From positions 434,001 through 498,000 of the forward strand of contig JANBVO010000019.1 of assembly GCA_030052745.1 (NCBI GenBank): a stretch of DNA of 64,000 nt, written 5' to 3'. The stretch is from Pleurostoma richardsiae (lineage: Eukaryota; Ascomycota; Sordariomycetes; Calosphaeriales; Pleurostomataceae). Shown piece after piece: positions 46,872-57,250 of this stretch. The notes below the pieces were generated by a model that worked only from the letters and a program-made list of their open reading frames with translations, searched no databases and was not told where the DNA came from. The position numbers and the translations under genes were made by a program. Every line of letters begins with the position of its first letter. Within the stretch, counting starts at the first letter, position 1.

Positions 46872-47951
46872 ATGAGCGCTGACTTCACAAAGTATCTGGC
46901 AACTCTGCCCTCGGACCACTTCGCGAAGATCAATCTCTTCACCAACGTCGCTCGCCACGATGAGTACGACTTCATAAGGCCTGAGGACCCTCGCCTCTCA
47001 CAGAAGGATAAAGTTGTTGTCGTGACCGGTGCGAGTGCCGGCATTGGCAGGAAGGTTAGGCAAGGCCATCTGTTGCTCAAGGCTTTTCGAGGTGCACTAA
47101 GTACATTACCTAGTTATCTTTGGCTAACATGATAATATCTGCACCAGGGACTCGCACCTGCCTTTGCTAGAGCTGGCGCAAAAGCCATCTATCTCGTCGC
47201 TCGCAACCAGGCTGAACTCCAAGCTGCCAAGAAAGAACTTGAGGGCATCAATCCCGATGTCAAGGTGCACACCAAGGTGATGAGCGTATCGGATGAGATG
47301 GCGGCCCAAGAGCTCTTTAAGGAGATTGAATCGGAGTATGGGAAGGCACATGTGCTGCTTAACAATGCTGGCTGTGGGAAAGGAGGCCCCGTAGTCAATG
47401 GGGCATCTGTCGAGGGGATATGGACAGACTTTGTCAGTAGAAGGCTATGTGCGACTTTTCTTTCCGCCAGGTATGTGTGCTGACTGTCAAATATCCAGGA
47501 AGTCATGGTCAAAGGCATCATTATCATCAGCCAGTACTTTGCCAAGACGCTTGGCAAGACTGAAAAAGGTCACATTATCAACATCACCAGCGCCGCCGGG
47601 CCTTTTTTCCTCCCTGGCACAGACAGCTACGGACTTTGCAAACTTGTCCAGGTGCAGATCCAGCGCTACATCGCCACGGGCAGTCCCAATATCCACGCGA
47701 CCAGCCTTCAACCCGGGGCTGTCCTGACGGGCATCACTAAGCCGGGGTTCGAGCGCTTTTCAGTTGACTCGCCGAGGCTGTCTGGTGCGACAGCGGTCTG
47801 GCTGACATCTTCGGAGGCAGACTTCCTGAGTAGCCGATATGTCGATGCCACTTGGGACATGACGGAGCTGGTTGAACGCAAAGAGGAGATCACTCGGGAT
47901 AACCTCCTAGTCATGGAGCTCAAGGGGGACTTTACCAAGGGTCGGGCCTGA
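46872..47951 (+). CDS. Short-chain dehydrogenase/reductase (SDR)
   Basis: Three exons (46872-47054, 47148-47432, 47499-47951) encode 306 residues. A classical SDR oxidoreductase using NAD(P): cofactor loop TGASAGIG after strand KVVVV (residues ~50-60), NNAG around residue 125, catalytic Ser near 187 in NITSAAG, and Tyr/Lys in SYGLCK near 200 and 204. A ~45-residue N-terminal extension with ARHDEYDFIRPEDPRLS precedes the Rossmann fold, as in several fungal SDRs of secondary metabolism. No signal peptide or membrane helix. Substrate cannot be deduced. It converges on the 2-oxoglutarate dioxygenase gene, with only ~250 bases between the stop codons, so the two could belong to one pathway. Confidence 0.9.
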
Positions 47952-48200
47952 ACCGCCTAGTTGCTCGACACTGGTGTACGCAGCCGACAGCAGCCGAAGG
48001 CTGTCTGTGCAATGTTCAGCGTTTTGTAGCCTTCTGAGGCACTACCAAACTAGCTTGACATGGACTGGAGTGGTTGATCTTGGGGATGTCGATGATGGTC
48101 ATAAGCTAGAAGATCGCGGAATTCAGGAGGACGAGGAACAGCATGAATTCCATATGCAATAAAAATGCTTTGCCAATGAATCCGCATTGCCCGCTAGGAT

Positions 48201-49417
48201 CTATGCCTTAACAGCGGAGAAGTTGATGAGTCCAGAACCATTTGCCACGCCAAGAGCTTCCACGGCCCTAGCAATTCGCTTTGCGGACTCGATGTCAGCC
48301 GTCGAGGTGCTGACCCAGTTATTCTTTGCGTCCTCCTTTTGTGACATGTACTGCCGAGCCCAGGCGTATTCTCCCATCGTCAGGGCTATAGCATCCTTGT
48401 CATGCGAGAGCGTGCCATTGATCTCCCTCCGGAGGACACTTAAAGGGGCGTCTGCATCCGTCTCAGTTATCAATATCCTCATTACACACATAATAGAAAA
48501 CGAGATCTTACCCTGATTTGCGTTCACAAAATATGCCATAGACCAGCGGTCATCACCGACAGGCAGCTTGTCGAAGGAGATCTTATGGAGCGTTGATTTT
48601 AGGCTCCGCCCACTCCACAGACTCATGGCATCTCCCACGTTGACAATGACGCCTTGCTGTACAAGAGGCACCTCTAACCATGTTCCGGAGGGCGTCTCGA
48701 CCTCAAGGCCACCGGAGCGAGGCCAGACAAACGTCAATGAGCCCCAGTCGGTGTGGGCGTATAGTCGTGGGAAGTTCTTGTCGGGCAGTGTCTCTAGCTT
48801 CGGGTAGTGAAGCATCCGAAGGACGCTCCCAGGGCCCTTCTCGTCGTTATGTGCGGATGAGAAGTAGTCCGCCGCCAGGCCGAAGTGGACTGCAAACACT
48901 CGCAGGAGCCGTTGGCCGAGATGGTGAGCTGCCGACTTGAACTCCTCAACCTCCGCCCGCCTCTCTGTGTCCCACCAGGTAGAAAGGTTCTTCCCTTCCA
49001 AGACCTCCCCTTTCTTTCCTCCAAATACCATGCATTCGTGCACGCCAATCCTGCTGATGTCAGCATAATCTCGAGATAAGCCTAGACTGCTGGATCTCGG
49101 CTCCTTACTTTGACCTCTTCACGTCATATCCAATCTGGCGCTCGTCGATAAGACATTCCCTCTTAGCTTCAACGGGTTGTTCACAGAAGCCCTGGTGCTG
49201 AGGTAGAGATCTGTGTCAGTTACAGAAATCAGGTGAAGAGTCGTTGAACGAAGCATACCAGTTCGAACATGCGGTCAACGGTCTTCTGTGATATCCCGTG
49301 TCCCGTCAAAATCATGAAGCCCCAGACTTTGCATGCTTGGACGATCTTCTCTGCCTGCTCACCCAACAGATCCACCCCACCAGATATGTCAATGACAGGA
49401 AAGCCGTCTGTATCCAT
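48201..49417 (-). CDS. 2-oxoglutarate/Fe(II) dioxygenase, isopenicillin N synthase-like
   Basis: Four exons (49259-49417, 49109-49191, 48512-49050, 48201-48451) encode 343 residues. Non-heme iron oxygenase: Fe ligands in LYAHTDWGS (His ~180, Asp ~182) and STLHKISF (His ~236); 2-oxoglutarate-binding Arg/Ser in RWSMAYF (~249-251). The N-terminal FPVIDISGG and WGFMILTGHGIS are typical of the DIOX_N region. The last intron (48452-48511) has no stop in frame and could be missed; removing it joins NANQ to DAPLSV. Family members include thymine 7-hydroxylase, IPNS-like pathway enzymes and gibberellin-type oxidases. The gene is divergent from a Zn2Cys6 regulator 345 bases away and close to an NCS1 permease, hinting at a nucleobase-like substrate; that is inference. 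Confidence 0.9.
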
Positions 49418-49762
49418 GAAGATAGTGACAAATGCTTTGTCGCTACGCTTCGTTCTTTCAGATTGGATATCAATATGCTGCTGAAGGGATGGGGATTTAC
49501 GGTGGTTAAATCATCGTCTTGCTTGAAGCAGGTTCATGGAGTGGTTTCTTCCGAACGAATTCTGCTAACTTTCTCTCTGCCAAGTCAGGACATCCGCGCC
49601 AGTTTCGGAGTCAAACAATTGGCAAACTCGGCCGAGATAGGCGTGGATGACCGGGGTGGAGACGAGATGCTTGGCGATAACGAGACCCGCTAGCAGACGC
49701 CGACCTAACTCGCCCGAGTTTTGTTCTCATAATCCCAGGGGAATTCTCGGCCGTCCTTCAGC
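49418..49762. promoter_or_regulatory. Divergent promoter of dioxygenase and regulator genes
   Basis: 345 bases separating the two start codons. It holds three inverted CGG-type elements: CTCGGCCGAG at 49627-49636, AACTCG-CC-CGAGTT at 49707-49720, and TCTCGGCCGT at 49745-49754. Zn2Cys6 proteins bind CGG pairs, so the regulator may control both its own gene and the dioxygenase. Confidence 0.5.
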
Positions 49763-52015
49763 ATGTTGCATCCGTCCATCCTGGTCTCCAACATCGACCC
49801 CTACGCCAGTCGGGCCTCTGCCGGGCTTGCGGACAGAGTAATGAATTCGTCAAGCCGCGTGTCGCAAAGGGCGCCGAAGTCCTGTCAGCAATGCTCCAAG
49901 CGAAAATTGCGATGTTCGAAGCAAATCCCCTGTTCCAACTGCGTCGCCAGAGGTTCCCCCGAACAGTGCCACCGAGAAACAGTCATTCTATCCAAAAACG
50001 CTGACCAAGGACGACGATATCGTCGGGCGGCTACTCGGACGGTGCCCGACTCGCCTTCGTCCGCCAGTACATCTCCCTTATCAAGGCGTATTGCTAGCCG
50101 TCAAAATGGTACAAGCGATGTCGCCTCTCCTCGCGATGCAGACGCGCTCCCATCTCCCGGCAGTGGCGATGGCCAGTCGGAGCCATCCGAGACAGCAGAA
50201 AAGTCGGCCGACAACCGTCACACGTCTTATCTTCCTGCAGCTGGAGCTAGAGACGAGAGCTCTCGTGCGGGCATTGCCGCCGAGGCCGTGACATCCCTCG
50301 AGACCCTTGTCTGGGGCAGTCACCATGTGTCCTCTTCTGGAGATCTGCCTTTCAGCGCTGGCACGCTATGTCTTCCGAGCGACCCTGCCGTGGATTCAAT
50401 ATCAATTTACCAGGAACATGGCATTTTGGGATTCCATAGGGATCATGTTGCATGGATGCACAATGTCGTGCATATCCCCTCGTTCCAAGAAGAATGTGCC
50501 AAGTTCCGAAGGACTCATGCCACACCCAGCCCTGCTTGGTTGTCACTGTACTATGCGCTTTTGAGTGTGAGTTTCCTATTGCCCCTTCATCACATAATAC
50601 ACAACATAATGAGACCTTTACGAAGGCTGGATTGTATTACATGAACGAAGGACATTGTCAGGACCTTGGCATACAGAACGGCCACGGTCTCGCCAGGAGC
50701 CTGTACTGGAGATGTATAGATATCCTGAACTCTACGGACTTCCTAGCCGTTCATTCCTGTAAGTACCTTAATATACAACTTCTGCAATTGCTAACATTTT
50801 TACAAGTGCATGCGCTCCAGGCAATCTGCCTCTTGCTTCCTTGTGCACACGCGTTTGGGTAAGTATTTCCGCGTCTGACGTGCATTTCGGGAAGAGACGT
50901 GAGATTAAAGAGTCGTATCATATAGTGACACGAAACGGATTATTGTACTTCTTTCGTCTGCGGCATGCATCGCACAAATCATGCAACTGCATCTTCTTGG
51001 TCCAGACCCGTCGTCGCTGTGCTCGATTGACGATGCCCTAACACGCGAGATCAAGAAGAGAGTCTGGTACTTCCTGGTGGTGCAGGACTCTTACCTTATC
51101 ACCTTCAAGAAGGCTTACAGCATCTGCATGAGCCACACCACGACTCCGCTCCCGGCCAACTGCTCGGAGCTGGTGGGGGAGCTGTTTGACAATGGTCGGC
51201 TGCGGACGTTGCCAATGTCATGTGCCACACAGAGTAGTTATGCCATCTTTCAGATAAAGATGACCGCTATTAAGCGCTGGTTGCACGACGAGACTTGCAA
51301 GTCGGAAGCCAAACAGCTTGTACTGGCCGACATATACAAGAAGGTGCTCCAGGCAGATGAGGACATGAATCGACTGCGTCAAGACCTCCCTGCGTGGATG
51401 AAGTCGGCACCAGCCTTGGAGGCGTCGAGACGGGACAGTGACCTTGTTCAAGGCCAAAGGCGGACTTTTCGAATCTCTTTTGCCCACATGAGGCTCTCTA
51501 TTCACCGTGCCTTCTTCTGCCGCTCGTTCACAGAGAAGCAGTATTGTTATTCGCATGTCACCTGCCTGAAGGCGGCCAGACTTTTGCTGCAGACGTACCG
51601 TGGCACTGCTGGCGAGGGAGTAATTGACATGTGGACCGTTCCAGCACATGTCCTGAGCGCCTGCATCATCGTCACCCTCAATCTTCTTCTCTGTGATGAC
51701 ACCGATGAGTTTGAGCAGCCCCAAGACGACGACGATGAGTATCTGATGCGGGAGTGCCTGGCTCTTCTCAGGGCTGCGGAGAAGCCCAATCAGTTGGTCA
51801 GAAGAGGGATGGTCATGATCGATAGGCTGTTGGAGCAGAAAGAGCAGAGGACTTCTACATATGTGTCGTTCAGCAACGACGAGATTGTGAAACTCATACA
51901 GGAAGTCGAAGGTATCATGCGCGGAGACAATGAGATAGCAACTGCTCTCAACATTACGTTCGACGAGTTCCTGGGTTTCCTGGACGTCGATCCCTTAGGT
52001 TACATGCGATGGTAA
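49763..52015 (+). CDS. Zn2Cys6 transcription factor with fungal_trans domain
   Basis: Exons 49763-50566, 50626-50758, 50807-50858 and 50926-52015 give about 692 residues. The zinc cluster (residues ~40-70) has spacing C-x2-C-x6-C-x5-C-x2-C-x8-C in SCQQCSKRKLRC and the following segment. A Ser/Pro-rich linker follows (~80-170). The fungal-specific regulatory domain occupies the middle: VAWMHNVVHIPSFQEEC, WLSLYYALLS, HALQAICLLLPCAHAFG, VLLSSAACIAQIMQLHLLG. A start at the Met near 49841 (MNSSSR) would remove 26 residues and leave the 49745 motif as promoter rather than leader. Introns 1 and 2 end in AAG on these models; intron 1 could instead end at GAG 12 bases earlier. Probably a pathway-specific regulator of the adjacent dioxygenase and permease. 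Confidence 0.87.
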
Positions 52016-52474
52016 AAGCAAATACCAGCTTGTCTCCTGAATCAGGTTAATGCCCTCAAGGAACGGCTCAAAGCCTTGATATGCTCCCATTCAAGTTTCT
52101 TGCTTCTCCCGGGTATTAACGGGTAAACATGTTGCTTCCAAGGTAAGGTAATCTTGCGGCATTCGCCTATCTCTTCAAGTTTGTAATAACCTTGTTGTGA
52201 TTGCGTAGTGCCCGATCGACCTAGCGGGTCCCGACTGAAGATGCGTACGTTATCTCGGCCGTGTTGACAGCAAAGGTTCTTATCAAGAACTAGTTGTGGA
52301 GATAGCTGTCTATACTGTCTGGGTTCCTCTCGTCCCGCCTCTGCATGTTGTTAAAGCTTGCATTTGAAGAGGTCATATTTATAGCGATACGCCTGCGGAT
52401 GCACAGTAGATGATCCGATCCTCGTTCAATCCCAGTTTCTCTCGCCATCATCTCTCAATCCTGGAACGTACCCG
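52016..52474. other. Intergenic, permease promoter region
   Basis: About 460 bases between two plus-strand genes; carries the CTCGGCCG copy at 52253-52262. Confidence 0.6.
52253..52262 (+). promoter_or_regulatory. TCTCGGCCGT element upstream of the permease
   Basis: Identical 10-mer to the one at 49745-49754 in the divergent promoter of the regulator, here 222 bases before the permease start. Candidate binding site for the neighbouring Zn2Cys6 regulator. Confidence 0.45.
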
Positions 52475-54319
52475 ATGATGTTGCCCCTCAATGCGAACAG
52501 TGCCTCTCTGGAGACTATTCGGTCCAAACTGTATGCAGGGGCGCGAACAGTCAAACTGCGAAGCACGTCTCTGGAATCGTGGAAATTGCCCAAGCAGAGC
52601 AGCACCCTGGCGCCGGACTACGTATGGTCCAATCCAGGCGAGTTATCTGGCCCCTTCATCCAACTTCAGGGAAGGTGACTTCTAATTGATGTCGATCGCT
52701 AGACCAGGACCCGGTCCCCAAGGAAAAGCAGACGTGGACGGCCTGGACCTTCGTCGGCTACTGGTTCAGCGACCTCTTCACCGTCGCGGGCTGGCAGGCT
52801 GCCTCCAGCGCGCTCCTGCTTGGCTTGGGAACAACCGATGCAATACTCGTTGCTCTTGTAGCCGGAATCTGCAACGCTGTGCCGACGGTACTAAACGGGG
52901 CCATCGGTTCTCAACTGCATATCCCCTTTCCCATCGCTATCCGCGCGAGCTTCGGTTATTGGTTCTCATACTTCGCCGTTATCACCAGATGCATCCTTGC
53001 ACTATTCTGGTTCAGCATCCAGGGTTACGGTGGGGCTTCCGCCGTCGCTGCTGTCATCACCGCCATCTGGCCGAGCTTCGCTACACTCCCCAACCACCTA
53101 CCCGATAATGCCGGTACCACAACCCAAATGATGGTCGCATACGTGGTGTACAACGCGATACAGTTCCCGTTGCTGATCATTCCAACCCACAAGCTCCAGG
53201 CGCTGTTTCTGGCGAAGGCTATTCTCGTACCCCCTATGGTCATCGCCATGACTGTGTGGTCGTGTCGCCGAGCATCTGGCACAGGCGCCATTTTCTCCAT
53301 CCAACCCACAGTATCCGGCAGCGAGAGGGCCTGGCTCTGGCTCTCGACCATGACGTCTGTTACGGGCGGGTACTCGACCCTCGCCGTTAACATCCCTGAC
53401 TTCTCGCGCTTTAGCCGGACGCCGAACGCGCAGTTCTGGCAGCTGCCTCTGATCCCATTTTTTAAAGTCTTTACCTCTATCTTCGGCATTATCTGCACCG
53501 GCGCATCTTTGCACATCTATGGCAGCTACATCTGGAACCCCCTGACTATTGTCAGCTCGTGGGGATCCACGCCCGGGGGCCGCTTCGCCGCCTTCGTCTG
53601 CGCCTGCATCTGGCTCCTGGCCCAGTTGTGCTGCAACATCTCGGCGAACTCGGTCAGCTTCGCCAACGACGTCACGACGCTGCTACCTCGGTACTTCAAC
53701 ATCCGGCGCGGGGTGGTCTTCGCTTCCGTGGTCGGCGCCTGGGCCCTGGTCCCGTGGAAGATCCAGGAGTCCGCCTCTAGCCTGTTGAGCTTCATGTCAG
53801 GGTATGCGGTTGTGTTGGGTCCGTTCGCCGGCATCATGTGCTGTGACTTCTGGCTCGTCCGTCGGGGGAGGCTTGACGTGGCCGCACTCTATGATCCAAA
53901 GGGGCGGTATGTTTACAACAAGGTGAGTGTGCAGCATAGCTCGCCTAGTCTTTGATACAGTCCAGCTGACACGTCCGGCCTCAACGCAGTATGGCACCAA
54001 CTGGCGCGCCTTTCTCATCGTGTTCAGCATCGTCGGTCCGCTTCTACCTGGCCTCGCGCACGCGATCAATTCGTCGATTGCTCTCGGTAAGGGGTTGCAG
54101 CATCTATACAGCATCAACTGGTTATTTGGATTCTTCGCATCCATAGTAATTTATTACATCCTGATGACGATATTTCCCGCTAGGAACACAATGATGCAGG
54201 ATGTCGAGGTTCTTGAGGGGATTGACAGCGAGAGAGGTTACGAGCATGCAAATCCTCCGGGTGTGAACGACAAGGGAATGCCTCGAGGAGACATCATTAG
54301 CATTGCAAAGTCTGATTGA
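52475..54319 (+). CDS. NCS1-family (uracil/allantoin/purine-type) permease
   Basis: Exons 52475-52637, 52703-53922 and 53990-54319 encode 570 residues with about 12 membrane helices. Sodium- or proton-coupled importers of this family carry uracil, allantoin, thiamine, cytosine or purines. Visible: a ~50-residue cytoplasmic N-terminus ending in YVWSNP; WSNPDQDPVPKEKQTWTAW across the first junction, matching the Fur-type entry sequence; GTTDAILVALVAGICNA; ASFGYWFSYFAVITRCILAL; VNIPDFSRFSRTP, a substrate-site region; and GPFAGIMCCDFWLVRRGRLD. The first intron appears to be GC-AG (GCGAGT donor); a GT donor gives the wrong frame. Fur-type features point to a nucleobase, hydantoin or related ring compound. 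Position beside the regulator and dioxygenase supports a catabolic or salvage module. Confidence 0.9.
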
Positions 54320-54399
54320 AGCAGGTCGGTACTAGGACATATATATAATTCATTGTCATTATCATTATAACTAGTACCAATGAACAGCCGTCGCTTTTA

Positions 54400-56902
54400 T
54401 TACTTTCTAGTAACCCACTCTAGATCTGGTCGCTCTTCTGACGCTTGTGTTGGGGTATCGTCCTCGGTCATTCTCTTATCAGGTCGATGAAAAGTCGCAT
54501 CCTCTGACACGCCTGATGGAGCCCCAACGCTTGTTCTTCCGCCCCTCGGATCTAGCCAGCGAATACGCAACTGCGAGTTCTCGATTAATGGCCACATGTG
54601 CATAGTGATTGCCCAGCCAGGCTCAACCACGGTTTGCCATGTAGACGGAGGAATGATCTCTCCACTGGGCCCGATCAGATCGTAATGGCCCTCTTGGACG
54701 TGCGGGCCGATAAAGTCTACGTCGACGAAGGCTTGGGTGATCAGATATTTCATGCCCTTGATACGTAAGCAGTTATTAAATAGTTTGGGTTCTGGGATGG
54801 AGAACTACTTACTACCCAGGTCTTACACGTATGAAAAGGAAAGCTCCACTGCCTCCCTAGGGGATCCTTGAACTTAAGAGGCGCAGGCTCATTCTCCGTG
54901 ATAATTTCTTCCTCATTTCCCGTGGATCTTGGCCGCCGCCAGTCATCTTCAGATTCTTGGTGGTCGCTACCATTCCTGCTGACCAGAACAGCCAGCGGGT
55001 GTGTTGTTAGGACTGTGCCGACGTTCCTGGATTCAGCGAATGAGGCTCTATATCTCTCCAGTTCTCGAAGAGTTTGGCTGCTTATCGAGTCACGCCTTCT
55101 CCCTGTGTTAAGGACGGCTGGCTCATCCTCATGCTTTTCCATCTTAGGTGTGTCTCCCAATTCCGTACCAATGGGACTGCTTCTTACATCTGCGGAACCT
55201 GTATCTAAGCTTTTATTTCCCTCAAGGGCCGACTCTTCGTGCTGATTCTCCATCTGCTCGTCTTCGTCGCCAGAGCCGTCGGACATATCGACGGTGAATG
55301 CGTCCTCGGAGGAGACTGACGGAAGTCCTTTCTTTCCGGCCGTGATCGCGAGATCCAGTATATCCGGTAGCCTGCCACCATCCATCGCCGACACCAAGAC
55401 GGCATCGCCGTGCCTCGGGTGGATCCTTCGCTTCTGGTGTCTCGGCCTCCAACCACTGGGGCTGGGAAGAGGACTGGCCTGGTGCGGAGGCGGCACGGGT
55501 GAATGATCTAGATTGGGCAATGCAAACAATGCTAACTCCTCCTGATGCTGGCCCACATGGCGTTCGTACTGTCGCACAGCTTTCAGCTGTTCGCCGCAGA
55601 ATGGACAGGGTAGTCCACCTGAGACATCGAGAGGCTGCGTATTCAGCTTTACCAAGGCGCCAAATTTGGCAGATCCCGCCATGGCTGGATGGCTACGAGT
55701 CAAATGATCCTCCCACGCAGACGCAGACGCAAAGGTTGGATCGCAACCAAAGGGGCATTTGAAAGTAAGCCAGTGGTTCTGTATCACATGCTCTATCCAC
55801 TGATGTCTGCGGGAGAACTCGTGTTCAGGTGTTTTGCAGTCTTTCTCGACGCAAGTGTACGGTCGCAAGTCCCCGTGGACATGCCGCCTGATACCATAGT
55901 TAACACGGCTCGGCCTTAAGGATATAGGTCAACCTACTTCCATGATAGTCTGCTTGTCGCAATGATGATCATATAGCAGAACGGGCATTCAAAGGGGCCT
56001 TTGGATGCCTCCTCCGGCAATGGTGGGATACGTGGCTGGTCGCTGTCTGCCACAGAGGTAGCATATGAGGTCTGGGAGAGCCCAGTATCTGATCGGTCTT
56101 CGTCGAGCGCAGTTAGCATTCTTTTGGATGAGTTAAGTGTATCCTTCAAGTGGTCAGGCACAGATGATGCGACAGTTTCCGGGGGCTGTGCCGTAGCTAC
56201 ACCCTCGTCGTCAAGTCCGTAAGAAAGTTTCACGTGGTGCTCTTTGCGATATCTGAAATACTGTCGCCGTCTCGATATTGCCCTGCCTAATCGCTCCGCA
56301 AGGCTCGGGTCGATAGCATTGAACTTGCTCTTGACGTGTTGGATATCGAAGGGTTCGTACCACGATGTGTCGGTTGACCGCGAGCCCGTGAATCTATCGT
56401 GGGGTGCAGGATTCCTGATTGTAACGCTTAGGCGCAGGAGACAGACCACAATTTCGGCCACATCCATTGAGATCTGTTCTAGCTCAGTGGTTGGGAAGTC
56501 TGGATCAACTTCATCGTCTCCGTCAAAAGACTCCTCAACTTCGCACTCATCCCAAGGGATCTTGCCTCCTCCGACAATTGCGGCAGCGTCCTCTAGCAGC
56601 CCAGAAAGGTCAGCAAGGAGTCGGACGACTTGGCTTCGTACGTGAGAAGAGTCTCGCAGCCGATAATCGAGAGAGCTCATCCCCGTCTTATGCGCTCCTA
56701 TATTTCCGGACCATACTTTGAATCGCGTGTGCTGGTCCTCGACGTTTTGCAAGAAAACCCCTTTCGACGCATCGCTATGATCGATTTCACGAGATTTTAA
56801 GACGCCTCGGAAAAGGTCCAGACAACGCGTGACGCGGCCGGATATGCTTTCGGTCATCATGAAGTCGACGTATCCAGCTGCTAGGCTTTCGGACTGCTTC
56901 AA
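54400..56902 (-). CDS. AcuF-type C2H2 zinc-finger protein with C-terminal ubiquitin-like (ULD) domain
   Basis: Exons 55938-56902, 54813-55887 and 54400-54756 give 798 residues. N-terminal ~240 residues are helical (RVTRCLDLFRGVLKSR, then a highly acidic segment, then LGRAISRRRQYFRYRKEHH). Zinc-finger-like pairs follow: FECPFCYMI; RPYTCVEKDCKTPEHEFSRR with HQWIEHV; FKCPFGCDPTFAS with WEDHLTRSH; LPCPFCGEQLK with YERHVGQHQEE. A disordered, acidic ~200-residue linker leads to the C-terminal domain: PLKFKDPLGRQWSFPFHTCKTW, then GPHVQEGHYDLIGPSGEI and WAITMHMWP, the ubiquitin-like domain that in fungi often occurs in DUF/NLR-neighbour proteins. The last intron ends TCAAG. Transcribed divergently from the DUF7580 gene, 348 bases apart. 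Likely signalling or regulatory; role unknown. Confidence 0.85.
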
Positions 56903-57250
56903 GTTTTCAGTTTCTCTCGTCGTTTATAAATAAGTTTGGAGACACGGGATAGTTCGATTTTGTAGGTCATTATTGAGCTCTCACCCGAGGATACCACGAA
57001 GCAAGCCAGATTCAGGCGGCAACGTGCTCGAGAGGGCAATGAGGGGGAAGGCAAGTAGCCGAATCGGAATGCTATTGGCTATCATTCCGAGCCGCATAAT
57101 TAGGCAACCTGAGGCCGTGCAGACAAAGTGTAGATTTTGGGCAACCCCCGCTCAGGTGACTTGTGCCCAAGGTCTCCAGGCTCTAAACAATGGATGTGGG
57201 TGGAAACTTCATACTGAGTCCAAGTCGTCTTGCCTTCGGCACATCATAAC
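56903..57250. promoter_or_regulatory. Divergent promoter of the C2H2/ULD and DUF7580 genes
   Basis: 348 bases between two start codons on opposite strands, so core promoters of both genes must lie here or in the leaders. No strong palindrome was found. Confidence 0.45.

Noticed and set aside
1-54319. One single giant biosynthetic cluster from the P450s to the permease
   Set aside because: The middle contains genes of unrelated type (GT31, DUF3632, NOV-like, receptor) and a 3.6 kb gap; two or more separate modules fit better.
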